DNA of 64,000 nucleotides from Streptococcus ictaluri 707-05 (GTDB lineage Bacteria; Bacillota; Bacilli; Lactobacillales; Streptococcaceae): NCBI RefSeq assembly GCF_000188015.2, contig NZ_AEUX02000006.1, positions 434,001 to 498,000 of the forward strand, read 5' to 3'. Shown piece by piece: positions 9,665 to 18,555 of this stretch (position 1 is its first letter; each line of letters starts with the position of its first letter). The notes under the pieces were generated by a model. It saw only the letters and a program-made list of their open reading frames with translations, ran no database searches and was not told where the DNA came from. The position numbers and the translations under genes were made by a program.

Positions 9665-9670
9665 TATAAT
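9665..9670 (+). promoter_or_regulatory. -10 box upstream of ltaS
   Basis: A perfect TATAAT, about 60 bases before the GTG start. No good -35 hexamer at 17 bases was found. Confidence 0.5.
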
Positions 9671-9732
9671 TTAATTTGAGATTTCATTTAGAAAAGATAC
9701 ATTTAGGAAAAATTGATAAGGAAGTTTCTACT

Positions 9733-11910
9733 GTGAAGAAATTCAAAACACTTATCACAGGATTTATCAGTACCAGATTAGGTTTTGTTTTGACACTGCT
9801 ATTTTGCTACTGGTTAAAAACCCTGTGGGCATATCATACAGACTTTTCGCTAGACTTGGAGAATCTATACCAGGTCTTTCTAACCATTATTAACCCCATC
9901 CCTTTAGCCTTATTACTATTGGGATTTGCACTTTATATCAAAAATACAAGAGTTTTTTACATCGCTGCCTGGATAGCCTATATTATCCTTAACCTACTGC
10001 TAATATCTAATTCTATTTATTACCGAGAATTTTCTGATTTTATCACCGTTAGTGCTATGTTAGCCAGCAGTAAAGTTTCTGCAGGACTGGGAGACTCGGC
10101 TTTAAATTTGTTGCGGATATGGGATATTGTTTATATTCTTGATTTTATTATCTTGATCACATTGACAGTAACCAAAACCTTTAAAAAAGATAGACGCCCT
10201 TTCAACAAAAGAGCTTCATTTGCCATAACGGCTCTTTCTTTCTTACTCTTATCCATCAATCTATTTTTAGCAGAGATTGATCGTCCTGAACTTTTAACGA
10301 GAGGTTTCTCCAACACTTACATCGTCAGAGCACTCGGCTTACCTGCTTTTACACTTTATAGTGGAAATCAAACTTATCAAGCACAAAAAGAGCGTAATGG
10401 TGCTACTGCTGAGGAACTTGTTGATGTCAAAGATTATGTCAAAGAGCACTATGCTGCACCTGATCCACAATATTTTGGTATTGGTAAAGGAAAAAATGTT
10501 GTTGTCCTTCACTTGGAAAGTTTCCAACAATTTTTGATTGATTATAAGTTAAAAGACAATGACAAAGAGTATGAAGTAACACCGTTCATCAATTCACTTT
10601 ATCATTCAAATGAGACGCTAGCGTTTTCAAACTTCTTCCACCAAGTCAAAGCTGGTAAAACATCCGATGCTGAAACCATGATGGAGAATTCCCTATTTGG
10701 CTTGAATAGCGGCTCATTTATGGTTAATTATGGGGGAGAAAATACCCAGTTTGCTACTCCGAATATCTTAGCCCAAGACGGCGGTTATACAAGTGCTGTT
10801 TTCCATGGAAATGTTGGTACTTTTTGGAATCGCAACAACGCTTATAAACAATGGGGCTACAATTATTTCTTTGATTCCAGTTATTTCTCAGAACAAAATA
10901 GCAAAAATTCTTTCCAATATGGCTTGAATGACAAATACATGTTTAAGGATTCCATCAAGTATCTAGAACAGTTGCAACAACCCTTCTACACTAAATATAT
11001 CACGGTTAGTAACCACTATCCTTATACCAGTTTAAAAGGGGAACGTGATGAAGAAGGTTTCCCACTCGCAAAAACAGATGATGAAACCATCAATGGTTAC
11101 TTTGCCACGGCTAATTATTTAGATGCTGCCTTAAAGTCATTCTTTGACTATTTAAAAGCAACTGGGCTGTATGATAATTCTATTTTTGTTTTATACGGAG
11201 ACCATTATGGGATTTCTAACTCTAGAAACTCTAGTCTGGCACCACTACTTGATAAAGATCCTGAAACATGGTCAGAATATGACAACGCTATGCTTCAGCG
11301 AGTTCCTTATATGATTCATATTCCTGGCTTTAAAAATGGTGGCATCAAAGATACCTTTGGTGGAGAAATTGATTCTTTACCAACACTTCTTCATATTTTA
11401 GGTATTGATACCACTCATTTAGTTCAATTAGGGCAAGATTTGCTCTCACCACAAAATAGCCAAATTGTTGCTCAACGTACATCTGGAACTTACATGACAC
11501 CAGAATATACTAACTACAGTGGTCGTCTCTACAGTACGCAAACCGGACTTGAAATTACAAATCCCGATGAAATGACCATGGCTAAAATTAAAGAGATCAA
11601 AGATGCAACTGCAAGGCAACTTGCTGTTAGCGACGCTGTTCAAACAGGAGATCTCTTAAGGTTTGATAGTAAAAATGGCTTAAAAGTAGTTGACCCTTCT
11701 GAATTTGTTTATACTAAACAGCTAAAACACATGAAGGCTATTTCTGAAAAGCTAGGTAGTCACTCCACTAGCCTCTACAGTAAAAATGGCAATAAATCAA
11801 CACAAAAAATCTTTAAAGCTCCCTCTTATTTAGAGTTAAATCCTAAAGAGAATGAGGAAACAGCTTATCCTCCTACAGAAAAAGACATTAACCAAAAAAC
11901 CAAGGAATAA
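9733..11910 (+). CDS. ltaS: Lipoteichoic acid synthase
   Basis: Polymerises glycerol phosphate from phosphatidylglycerol on the outer face of the membrane. The start is set at GTG 9733 because AAGGAAG lies 8 bases before it; the frame is open back to a TTG at 9676 with no ribosome site. 725 residues: several membrane helices fill the first 200 residues and a sulfatase-like extracellular domain follows. Metal and catalytic residues visible are Glu262 (HLESF), the nucleophile Thr310 (AGKTSDAE) and Asp490/His491 (YGDHYG). The length and layout match streptococcal LtaS. It is monocistronic and followed by an IS remnant. GacH, encoded at 21.7-24.1 kb, is a second member of the same fold with another acceptor. 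Confidence 0.9.
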   Translation: MKKFKTLITGFISTRLGFVLTLLFCYWLKTLWAYHTDFSLDLENLYQVFLTIINPIPLALLLLGFALYIKNTRVFYIAAWIAYIILNLLLISNSIYYREFSDFITVSAMLASSKVSAGLGDSALNLLRIWDIVYILDFIILITLTVTKTFKKDRRPFNKRASFAITALSFLLLSINLFLAEIDRPELLTRGFSNTYIVRALGLPAFTLYSGNQTYQAQKERNGATAEELVDVKDYVKEHYAAPDPQYFGIGKGKNVVVLHLESFQQFLIDYKLKDNDKEYEVTPFINSLYHSNETLAFSNFFHQVKAGKTSDAETMMENSLFGLNSGSFMVNYGGENTQFATPNILAQDGGYTSAVFHGNVGTFWNRNNAYKQWGYNYFFDSSYFSEQNSKNSFQYGLNDKYMFKDSIKYLEQLQQPFYTKYITVSNHYPYTSLKGERDEEGFPLAKTDDETINGYFATANYLDAALKSFFDYLKATGLYDNSIFVLYGDHYGISNSRNSSLAPLLDKDPETWSEYDNAMLQRVPYMIHIPGFKNGGIKDTFGGEIDSLPTLLHILGIDTTHLVQLGQDLLSPQNSQIVAQRTSGTYMTPEYTNYSGRLYSTQTGLEITNPDEMTMAKIKEIKDATARQLAVSDAVQTGDLLRFDSKNGLKVVDPSEFVYTKQLKHMKAISEKLGSHSTSLYSKNGNKSTQKIFKAPSYLELNPKENEETAYPPTEKDINQKTKE

Positions 11911-11919
11911 TTATTCCTT

Positions 11920-12287
11920 CGCAAGTTGTCAAGTCAAGTGCAACCAGTTCATAGATAACTAGAGTTCCAGATGTTAAGCTGTTCGGGATAGCTCAAACAG
12001 GAATTTTGAGGATTGATATTGAAGAAGTCGTCTTGGGCGCTCATTGATGGCAGTAATATAATTGTCAAGTTCTTCAGAGGTTAGTGGATTAAGTGAGACT
12101 CCTTTAGGGACATATTCTCTGAGGAGGCCATTGAAGTTCTCGTATAACTTCGTCTAATGTATGCTATAGGATGATTTTCTGGTAGAATTAATGTTGGACA
12201 TGTTCATCTGCTTTCCATACTGAATTGGGGAATTCTAGTATATCAGACGAACATGTCTTTTTTGTTGCACTTCATTTTACAACGCGG
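11920..12287 (-). mobile_element. IS30-family remnant, internal deletion, inverted relative to 5258-6420
   Basis: This 368-base stretch is the two ends of the IS at 5258-6420 joined together. 11920-12143 match the complement of 6420 down to 6197; 12166-12287 match the complement of 5379 down to 5258. The middle 817 bases, most of the transposase, are missing and 22 unrelated bases (12144-12165) sit at the junction. Both outer ends are preserved, so it could be mobilised in trans like a MITE. It fills most of the 477-base gap between ltaS and rplT; the rest is the duplicated flank and the rplT terminator. Confidence 0.88.
12144..12165. other. 22-base filler resembling half of a loxP site
   Basis: The bases at the deletion junction read ATAACTTCGT, then C, then TAATGTATGCT. 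The P1 loxP site as I recall it has the same order with A in place of the single C: a 13-base arm, the 8-base ATGTATGC core and the start of the second arm. The next bases (ATAGG) belong to the IS; loxP would continue ATACG. The second recombinase arm is therefore not intact. No IS sequence explains these bases. Confidence 0.6.
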
Positions 12288-12325
12288 GGTTCATTTATGG
12301 TATGATGACACTATCAGTAAAAAAG
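12288..12325. repeat. 38-base copy of the ylbF-family promoter flank beside the IS remnant
   Basis: These 38 bases match exactly the complement of 5257-5220, host sequence that carries the extended -10 of the ylbF-family gene. Identity stops at 12326. The segment lies outside the IS end. Confidence 0.85.
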
Positions 12326-12350
12326 TGGTACTACTATTTTGTTTTTATCT

Positions 12351-12381
12351 AAAAAATCTGCTTGCAATATGCAAACAGATT
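12351..12381 (-). terminator. Terminator of the infC-rpmI-rplT operon
   Basis: On the minus strand AATCTGTTTGC and GCAAGCAGATT pair (one T-G) around ATATT, followed by a T-rich tract. It begins 7 bases after the rplT stop. Confidence 0.88.
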
Positions 12382-12387
12382 AGCTTA

Positions 12388-12747
12388 TTATTTACCAAGT
12401 TTTGCTTTAGCAGCATCTGCAAGAGCTGTAAAAGCTGATGCATCATGAACTGCTAAGTCAGCAAGCATTTTACGGTTAACTTCAATTTCAGCAAGTTTCA
12501 AACCATGCATCAATTGTGAGTATGACAAACCATTCATACGAGCAGCCGCGTTGATACGTGTAATCCATAATTTACGGAAGTCACGTTTCTTTTGACGACG
12601 ATCACGGTATGCATAGTAGTAAGAGTTCATTACTTGCTCTTTTGCAGTACGGAACAAGATATGTTTTGCTCCATAGTAACCTTTAGCTAATTTTAAAATA
12701 CGTTTACGACGTTTGCGTGATACAACGCCACCTTTAACACGTGCCAT
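12388..12747 (-). CDS. rplT: 50S ribosomal protein L20
   Basis: 119 residues, opening [20 protein letters not shown], the standard L20 N-terminal extension that enters 23S rRNA. In Firmicutes L20 also binds the leader of its own operon and represses it. Last gene of infC-rpmI-rplT; GGAGAA is at a normal distance before the ATG. Intact. Confidence 0.97.
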   Translation of the reverse strand: MARVKGGVVSRKRRKRILKLAKGYYGAKHILFRTAKEQVMNSYYYAYRDRRQKKRDFRKLWITRINAAARMNGLSYSQLMHGLKLAEIEVNRKMLADLAVHDASAFTALADAAKAKLGK

Positions 12748-12805
12748 TAATTGTTCTCCTTCAAATAATTCTTATAATCGAGTAAATGTCTACAAAACCT
12801 AAATC

Positions 12806-13003
12806 TTAAAGGCCAGTAATCATTGCTTTAATACGTTTGAAATCTCCTGAGCTTACCAAACCAGCTTTACGAAGATGACGACGTTGTTTTTTAGTTTTTC
12901 CGTGGAAACGGTGTGATGTGAAGGCACGGAAGCGTTTCAAACCGCCTGAACCTGTACGTTTAAAACGTTTAGCTGATGCGCGGTGTGTTTTTTGTTTTGG
13001 CAT
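12806..13003 (-). CDS. rpmI: 50S ribosomal protein L35
   Basis: 65 residues, [20 protein letters not shown], highly basic, the normal length for L35. AGGAGAA precedes the ATG. It sits between infC and rplT in the conserved order. Confidence 0.97.
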   Translation of the reverse strand: MPKQKTHRASAKRFKRTGSGGLKRFRAFTSHRFHGKTKKQRRHLRKAGLVSSGDFKRIKAMITGL

Positions 13004-13043
13004 TTTAGTATTCTCCTCTTAAGATATAATTTAACTGTGACAA

Positions 13044-13568
13044 TTACTTCTTGTCTGAAATTGGTGCAAGTTGCATAAACATTTGGCGACCATCCATTTT
13101 TGCTCGTTGCTCAATGATAGCAATATCTTGAGTTGCTTCAGCAAATTCAGCTAGTACCTTGGCACCAATCTCTTTGTGAGTAATCATACGTCCTTTAAAA
13201 CGAATAGAAACTTTTACTTTGTTTCCTTTCTCAAGGAATTTACGACCGTTACGAAGTTTTGTCTCAAAGTCACCTTTATCGATAACCGGGCTAAGACGGA
13301 CTTCCTTTACAGTCACAACGCTTTGTTTTTTACGTTGCTCTTTTTGTTTCTTTTGATACTCAAATTTGAACTTTCCATAGTCCATGAGTTTGGCAACAGG
13401 AGGAACAGCTTGTGGCTGGATTAAAACCAAGTCAACGTTTGAAGCATCAGCTAAGCCTTGTGCTTCAGAAAGTGGTTTAATGCCTAATTGTTCACCTTCA
13501 AGACCAACTAGACGAACTTCGCGAACACGAATTTCATCATTAATGAATAGATCTTTTTTAGCTATGAT
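13044..13568 (-). CDS. infC: Translation initiation factor IF-3, with probable non-AUG start
   Basis: IF-3 checks the start codon on the 30S subunit and prevents 50S joining. The protein has the IF-3 N- and C-domains ([21 protein letters not shown], then the [18 protein letters not shown] segment). Choice of start: the first frame-compatible conventional codon is the GTG at 13574, but it is part of the Shine-Dalgarno sequence AAAGAGGTG. The codons 5 to 8 bases after GAGG are ATC (13568) and ATA (13565), which encode I-I-A-K-K-D and align with the ATT-initiated I-I-S-K-D start of Bacillus infC. I annotate from ATC 13568. IF-3 is known to autoregulate through a poor start codon. Confidence 0.9.
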   Translation of the reverse strand: MIAKKDLFINDEIRVREVRLVGLEGEQLGIKPLSEAQGLADASNVDLVLIQPQAVPPVAKLMDYGKFKFEYQKKQKEQRKKQSVVTVKEVRLSPVIDKGDFETKLRNGRKFLEKGNKVKVSIRFKGRMITHKEIGAKVLAEFAEATQDIAIIEQRAKMDGRQMFMQLAPISDKK

Positions 13569-13589
13569 CTTCACCTCTTTATTTTTTTA

Positions 13590-13734
13590 GAGAAAAACGA
13601 AAGCGGACTTGATAAATCAAGCCCGCACACATAATATCCAAAAGGATTTTGACATGTTGGGCCAGACAACCTAAGTCGCAAGGCGAGAAGCTCTCACTTC
13701 TGCTTTTCTCATTGTTATTATTCTAACACGAAGT
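13590..13734 (-). promoter_or_regulatory. infC operon leader with attenuator (ribosomal protein leader)
   Basis: About 145 bases between cmk and infC have dense secondary structure and no coding potential. Near the end, GCGGGCTTGA (13626-13617) pairs with TCAAGTCCGC (13612-13603) around four bases and is followed by a T-rich stretch, a typical intrinsic terminator. Firmicute infC-rpmI-rplT operons are controlled by L20 binding to such a leader. The ligand here is inferred from operon content; the fold has not been computed. Confidence 0.75.
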
Positions 13735-14415
13735 TTAGTCCAAGTCAATCATTTTTTCTGCTTTTTCTTGAATAAATTGTACCACACCAGAAATGGTAAC
13801 TCCGGTTGTATCAAATATAATAGCATCTTCCGTCGCTTTTAAAGGAGATACTTTACGGTGACTATCTTTATAGTCACGTTCTGCAATTTCTAATTTGAGT
13901 TTTTCATAATCAGAAGGGATTCCTTTTTCGATGTTCTCTTTGTAACGTCGCTCAGCTCTCTCGTCTACAGAAGCAATTAAGAAAATCTTTAATTCGGCAT
14001 TAGGCAATACAACCGTACCGATATCTCGACCATCCATAATGATAGCTCCTTTCTCAGCGATACGTCGTTGTTGCTTCACCAACTCTTCTCTTATCTCTAC
14101 TAGGGCAGACACCCATGATACATTTTGCGTGACATCATTTTGTCTAATGGCGAGAGTAACATCTTCTATTCCCAAAAACACTAATTGGGAACCATCTTCA
14201 GCTTTTTTAAACGAAATAGGGTGCTTAGCCAAAGCTTCTAAGATCAATTGAACATCCTCTTGACTATACTGATTTTTCAAAGCCAAATAAGTTGCACAAC
14301 GATACATTGCTCCTGTATCTAAATAAGTGTAGCCAAGATTTTTGGCAATAATCTTGGCTACCGTACTTTTACCACTTGATGCAGGACCATCAATGGCAAT
14401 TCTAATTGCTTTCAT
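13735..14415 (-). CDS. cmk: Cytidylate kinase
   Basis: Phosphorylates CMP and dCMP. 226 residues with the P-loop GPASSGKST at residues 10-18, [10 protein letters not shown] and the [10 protein letters not shown] substrate segment. It is 17 bases downstream of the LysM protein gene and ends next to the infC leader, so its transcript may read into that attenuator. Intact. Confidence 0.95.
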   Translation of the reverse strand: MKAIRIAIDGPASSGKSTVAKIIAKNLGYTYLDTGAMYRCATYLALKNQYSQEDVQLILEALAKHPISFKKAEDGSQLVFLGIEDVTLAIRQNDVTQNVSWVSALVEIREELVKQQRRIAEKGAIIMDGRDIGTVVLPNAELKIFLIASVDERAERRYKENIEKGIPSDYEKLKLEIAERDYKDSHRKVSPLKATEDAIIFDTTGVTISGVVQFIQEKAEKMIDLD

Positions 14416-14432
14416 TTTTTCCTCTTTACTGC

Positions 14433-14918
14433 TTACTTAATAATAACTTCATCGCCTGGATTAGCATACCAATACCCTTGTGTCATATGCTCAGGATTTA
14501 AAGATTGAAGTTGCTCGACTGAAATGCCTGCACGAGCGGCAATAGAAGCAACCCCTTCTCCAGCTAAAACGGTAATAGTCTCTCCAGCAACCGGTTCTGA
14601 TGCCTGTGTTTCTTCTTTAGCAGGTTCTGTAGGTTCAGATTCGGATGATGATGAACTTTTTGTTGATTTTTTAGGACTAGCTTTTTTTGTCACCTTTTTA
14701 TGAGTTGAAGCCCCGTAAAAGCCTGTTGTCTCGCTCTGCTTGTCACTGCCACTATTTGACGTGTAAAAGAAAATAAAAAGTATGGCAACAATAATAACAA
14801 AGAAAATACTTAGTAAGGCAGTTAGCCATGGGGTACTAATCAAAGCACTCCTTGCTCTTCTTGTTCTAGTTTCTTTATTATCATCAACGATTTTTTCTTC
14901 CCATGGTTCTTTAGCCAT
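14433..14918 (-). CDS. LysM-domain membrane-anchored protein (SAG1386/EF1546 family)
   Basis: 161 residues from ATG 14918, chosen because AAGGGGGA lies 6 bases upstream. Order: a charged cytoplasmic head ([13 protein letters not shown]), one membrane helix (about 28-52), a low-complexity Lys/Ser/Glu linker and a C-terminal LysM-like repeat (about 115-161, [20 protein letters not shown]), which suggests peptidoglycan binding. The exact role is unknown. It precedes cmk and is divergent from the ferredoxin gene. Confidence 0.82.
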   Translation of the reverse strand: MAKEPWEEKIVDDNKETRTRRARSALISTPWLTALLSIFFVIIVAILFIFFYTSNSGSDKQSETTGFYGASTHKKVTKKASPKKSTKSSSSSESEPTEPAKEETQASEPVAGETITVLAGEGVASIAARAGISVEQLQSLNPEHMTQGYWYANPGDEVIIK

Positions 14919-14965
14919 GATCATCCCCCTTGTTAATTTAAGAAAATCATATTAGAATAATACTT

Positions 14966-15163
14966 ATGAAAGTATCTATTATTCCTGAAAAGTGCATTGC
15001 CTGCGGACTGTGCCAGACTTACTCCAATTTATTTGACTACCACGATGATGGTATTGTCAAATTTACTGATTCGCTAGAAACGACCCAATCGATTTATCCC
15101 AATGATAAGGATACGATTTTAGCCGTTAAATCTTGTCCTACTAAAGCTCTTACCCTCAAGTAA
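14966..15163 (+). CDS. Single-cluster ferredoxin
   Basis: 65 residues with Cys10, Cys13 and Cys16 in CIACGLC plus Cys57 before Pro, the four ligands of one [4Fe-4S] cluster. The second cluster site of larger ferredoxins is absent, as is usual in streptococci. The Shine-Dalgarno is weak. It is divergent from the LysM gene, 47 bases apart, and overlaps the end of convergent ebsA by 8 bases. The electron partner is not apparent. Confidence 0.92.
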   Translation: MKVSIIPEKCIACGLCQTYSNLFDYHDDGIVKFTDSLETTQSIYPNDKDTILAVKSCPTKALTLK

Positions 15164-15173
15164 GGGCTTTTTT
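15144..15173 (+). terminator. Terminator of the ferredoxin gene
   Basis: AAGCTCTTAC (15144-15153) and GTAAGGGCTT (15160-15169) pair with one T-G, followed by six T. The hairpin overlaps the last codons of both convergent genes. Confidence 0.85.
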
Positions 15174-15638
15174 ATTATTTTGATAAGCTTCAAAATAATC
15201 TAGTTTAATAAAGTTATCAAGCAAGATAACTTCTCCTTTAAAATAAGGATTAACTGCTAAGGCATCTAAGAAATATTTTTTAGGCCATTTTCTCATGTAG
15301 AACAAATAACTCTGATCACCTACAAACAAAGTCAAGGTAGACTTTGTCACCTCCACTTTTGTAATACTAGAAATGTCTAATTTGTGAGGTCCAAATAATT
15401 TCAAGGATACAATTTTTAGCACACCATTATTTTCAATAATAAAATAGCGGTGTAAACCAATTCCAACTAATAAAGCAAACAGGGCAAATAGAATAAAGAC
15501 TCTACTTGGAATTTCTGTTCTTTCATATAGTAAGGATAAGCCTATAAAAATAGGAGCAAAGGCAATTGACCAGTAGATGATAGACCAAGATAGCTCTGGT
15601 TGCCAATGATACCTTATCTTACCAAATAGTTTAATCAT
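15156..15638 (-). CDS. ebsA: EbsA family membrane protein
   Basis: 160 residues with two membrane helices near residues 20-40 and 45-62, then a hydrophilic beta-rich part (DISSITKVEVTKSTLTLFVGDQSYLF), like EbsA of enterococci and lactic cocci. The biochemical function is not established. Convergent with the ferredoxin gene and 45 bases downstream of pepT. Confidence 0.7.
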   Translation of the reverse strand: MIKLFGKIRYHWQPELSWSIIYWSIAFAPIFIGLSLLYERTEIPSRVFILFALFALLVGIGLHRYFIIENNGVLKIVSLKLFGPHKLDISSITKVEVTKSTLTLFVGDQSYLFYMRKWPKKYFLDALAVNPYFKGEVILLDNFIKLDYFEAYQNNKKALT

Positions 15639-15683
15639 GTTCTATTCGTCACCTCCATCAACTTCGATTTTTTGTCTAACCAT

Positions 15684-16907
15684 TTATGGCTTCTGAACAA
15701 TGCCTAGGATAACATCCACTGCTTTTCCCATAGTCTGAAGGCTTACAAACTCAAATCGTCCGTGCATGTTTTCTCCACCAGCAAAAATATTTGGAGTCGG
15801 AATTCCCATGAAAGAAATCTTAGAGCCATCTGTCCCACCACGAATTGGTTCAATGATAGGTGTGATATACAAAGATTCCATAACTTCCTTAGCTAGTGTA
15901 ATAGGCGTCATATCTTTTTCAATGACTTTCTTCATGTTATAGTATTGATCAGTAATCCTTGCTATCACTCGTTCTGAACCAAGCTCTTGATTCATCTTCT
16001 GAACTAAAGTTTCAATAAAAGATTTACGCGCATCGAAAGAGTCATCCTCAAAGTCTCTTATAATATAAGAGGAACGAGCTTCCTCAACTGTTCCAGTTAG
16101 ACCATGGAGGTGATAGAAGCCTTGATAGCCCTCTGTCTTTTCAGGTCTATCTTCTTGAGGGAGTTGATTATGAAAATCAATAGCCAATTGCATGGCATTA
16201 ATCATTTGATTTTTAGCTGTACCAGGATGGACATTACGACCTAAAAAGGTCAATTCTAAGCCAGCAGCACTAAAAGTTTCGTATTGCAGTTCTCCGAGTG
16301 GACCACCATCAACAGTATAAGCAAAGTCAACGTCGAAATCTTCTACGGCAAATTTATCTGCACCTACTCCAATCTCTTCATCTGGACCAAAAGCTACTTT
16401 TATCTCACAGTGCTCTATTTGCGGATGAGCTGCTAAATACTCAATGGCTGACATGATTTCTGCAATGCCAGATTTATCATCAGCTCCTAAAAGAGTGTGT
16501 CCATCAGTTGTAATTAAGGTCTGACCAATATAATTGGATAAATTAGGAAATTCTTCCGTTACAAGAGAGTAACCTGAATCACCTAACTTAACTTCTCCAC
16601 CATCATAAGATTCAATGATTTGAGGATTAACTCCATCCGCATTGAAATCAGCGGTATCCATATGGGCAATAAAACCAATTTTACGAGTGAGATGAGAACT
16701 ATTTGCAGGTAAAGTCCCAATCAAATAACCATTTTTAGGATTATAATTAATATCTTGTAATCCAATAGCTTCCATTTCTGGTTTTAAAATAGTCAAAGCA
16801 AACTCTATTTGGCTTTCAGTACTTGGAGTACTGACACTCTCAGGATTACTTCGGGTGTTGTATTTGGCATATTTGATAAAGCGGTCTAATAAATTCTCAT
16901 ACTTCAT
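15684..16907 (-). CDS. pepT: Peptidase T (tripeptide aminopeptidase)
   Basis: A zinc M20 peptidase that frees N-terminal residues from tripeptides in the cytoplasm. 407 residues, with the metal motifs [18 protein letters not shown] and DEEIGVGAD, and GGTDGS near the end. GAGGTGACTT precedes the ATG. The promoter is a TGCTATAAT extended -10 at 16944-16936. Intact; it feeds amino-acid supply in an auxotrophic organism. Confidence 0.95.
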   Translation of the reverse strand: MKYENLLDRFIKYAKYNTRSNPESVSTPSTESQIEFALTILKPEMEAIGLQDINYNPKNGYLIGTLPANSSHLTRKIGFIAHMDTADFNADGVNPQIIESYDGGEVKLGDSGYSLVTEEFPNLSNYIGQTLITTDGHTLLGADDKSGIAEIMSAIEYLAAHPQIEHCEIKVAFGPDEEIGVGADKFAVEDFDVDFAYTVDGGPLGELQYETFSAAGLELTFLGRNVHPGTAKNQMINAMQLAIDFHNQLPQEDRPEKTEGYQGFYHLHGLTGTVEEARSSYIIRDFEDDSFDARKSFIETLVQKMNQELGSERVIARITDQYYNMKKVIEKDMTPITLAKEVMESLYITPIIEPIRGGTDGSKISFMGIPTPNIFAGGENMHGRFEFVSLQTMGKAVDVILGIVQKP

Positions 16908-16935
16908 AAGTCACCTCAATCATTTCTCTTGTTTC

Positions 16936-16944
16936 ATTATAGCA
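16936..16944 (-). promoter_or_regulatory. Extended -10 promoter of pepT
   Basis: The minus strand reads TGCTATAAT, about 30 bases before the pepT ATG; no clear -35. Confidence 0.65.
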
Positions 16945-17036
16945 TAAAAAACAACGGCTAGCTATATCAACATTTGTAAGCAGTCTCATAAAATGATCAT
17001 TCTAATAAAAAAATGAAGGGCTATAAAAATAAAATA

Positions 17037-17060
17037 ACTGATTCGAATAATCGAATCAGT
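17037..17060 (-). terminator. Terminator of the gac polysaccharide operon
   Basis: ACTGATTCGA and its perfect complement surround a four-base loop, followed on the minus strand by a T-rich run. It lies 7 bases after the last gene of the cluster. Confidence 0.85.
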
Positions 17061-17067
17061 CTGACAC

Positions 17068-18552
17068 TTAATTATAATATTTAAAAATAGTACTCATCAA
17101 CATCAAAATAATAAATAGCATAGAAACATGAATTGCCAATTTATCAGAAATCAACCCTTGAATGGCTTTCATTTTAGGTTTCTGACTTGAAAATAAAAGC
17201 ATTATTAAAGGTAAAATACCTATCAGATAGCGACTTTGCACTCCAAGTACTACCAGTGAGCCCACTGGTGTCCAAGTTAAATACATAGCTAAGACTGTTG
17301 CACCAATGATACCTGAAATAACAATGAAAATACCAAGCTTTTCTTGAATTTTAAGTACCACCTTACTTGCATTACTAATGTATATCATAAAAAGAAAAAG
17401 AAGATAAAGTGGGAAAATATTCGTAATACCATAACTTAAAGCACCAAATTGAAAAATATTAGTCATATTTACAAGATTGATCACCATACCTCTAACAACC
17501 ACTCTTCCATAAGTAAAGGGCTTATCTATTAAATTACTAATTTGTTGTCCAACATTAACTTCTTTTAAGAAATCTGCAACATATGGTGTTTTAATCTGGC
17601 CATAGAGTTTAAACCAAATAGCAGCGAAAAAAATAATAATAAGAATACCTAACACTTTATTAGCCCAAATAAGACCATTTGTTTTTCCAAATTTTTCATT
17701 AGGAATAAAAAATGGTAAGAAGACCAATAAAAAGTAAGTAAATTTTGATAATACTAAGAGAGCACAAAGCATTAAATAAATAAGTAACTTGATATTATTT
17801 TTAGATTTATCATTTGACGTTACAAGATTAATAAATAAAGAAACAGTAATAAGTACCAAGCCAACTGCAAAACCATCTTGATTATAGGAGCCTGCTAAGT
17901 AAACGTTCATAGGAAGCAGAGCAATAACAGCAATAATCTGCTTAAATGCTCCAGCTAATTTAAGAGCAATAAAAATAAAGAAGGCATAGACAAGTAAATT
18001 TAGTAATCTTCCCAGATAATAAGTTACCAATATAGGAAGCCTCAAGGTATTACCGAGTAAAACTCCTATTGCCTGTGGCAAATAAGAAAAACTATAATAG
18101 GCGTTTGTTCCTTTAATGTTAGCATTAACATATTCTGCCTTCGTATGCTTTGTCGAAAGTAGCTTGGAATTATGAAAAGTACTTCCTGCATTATCAATAA
18201 TTTTCTTGACGTCTTTAGACACCTTTAACTTCTTGTCATCATTTGATAAATTGATATCTCCTTCTGAAACATATACTGATCGCGAATAATGAACATATTC
18301 ATCAGGAATATCGTTTAAAGGAGAAATAAAAGCAGAAATGCTTCCAAAGATAAGGATAACAAAAATCAATGCTATTTCTATTTTTTTTGGTAAAAACAAC
18401 ATGATGAATGATGCTATCAGAAAAATTAACGCAATAAACTTAAGTGGGTGATTAATACTATTGCTATAGAGAATAATAGATAAGATAAGTGTTGCAAAAG
18501 TAGAAACAATATATTTAAAATTCTCTTTTGCAAGATTAGTAATTACTTTCAT
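17068..18552 (-). CDS. gacL: GT-C type membrane glycosyltransferase (DUF2142), GacL-like
   Basis: 494 residues, about 11-12 membrane helices. An acidic loop after helix 3 reads SPLNDIPDEYVHYSR, the conserved PDE..H motif of DUF2142 proteins, probably the catalytic site that uses a lipid-phosphate sugar on the outer membrane face. Last gene of the cluster, 4 bases after gacK. By analogy with group A streptococci it would attach the side-chain sugar to the polyrhamnose backbone after flipping. The sugar may differ here because the cluster has an extra transferase. Confidence 0.78.
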   Translation of the reverse strand: MKVITNLAKENFKYIVSTFATLILSIILYSNSINHPLKFIALIFLIASFIMLFLPKKIEIALIFVILIFGSISAFISPLNDIPDEYVHYSRSVYVSEGDINLSNDDKKLKVSKDVKKIIDNAGSTFHNSKLLSTKHTKAEYVNANIKGTNAYYSFSYLPQAIGVLLGNTLRLPILVTYYLGRLLNLLVYAFFIFIALKLAGAFKQIIAVIALLPMNVYLAGSYNQDGFAVGLVLITVSLFINLVTSNDKSKNNIKLLIYLMLCALLVLSKFTYFLLVFLPFFIPNEKFGKTNGLIWANKVLGILIIIFFAAIWFKLYGQIKTPYVADFLKEVNVGQQISNLIDKPFTYGRVVVRGMVINLVNMTNIFQFGALSYGITNIFPLYLLFLFMIYISNASKVVLKIQEKLGIFIVISGIIGATVLAMYLTWTPVGSLVVLGVQSRYLIGILPLIMLLFSSQKPKMKAIQGLISDKLAIHVSMLFIILMLMSTIFKYYN

Positions 18553-18555
18553 AGT

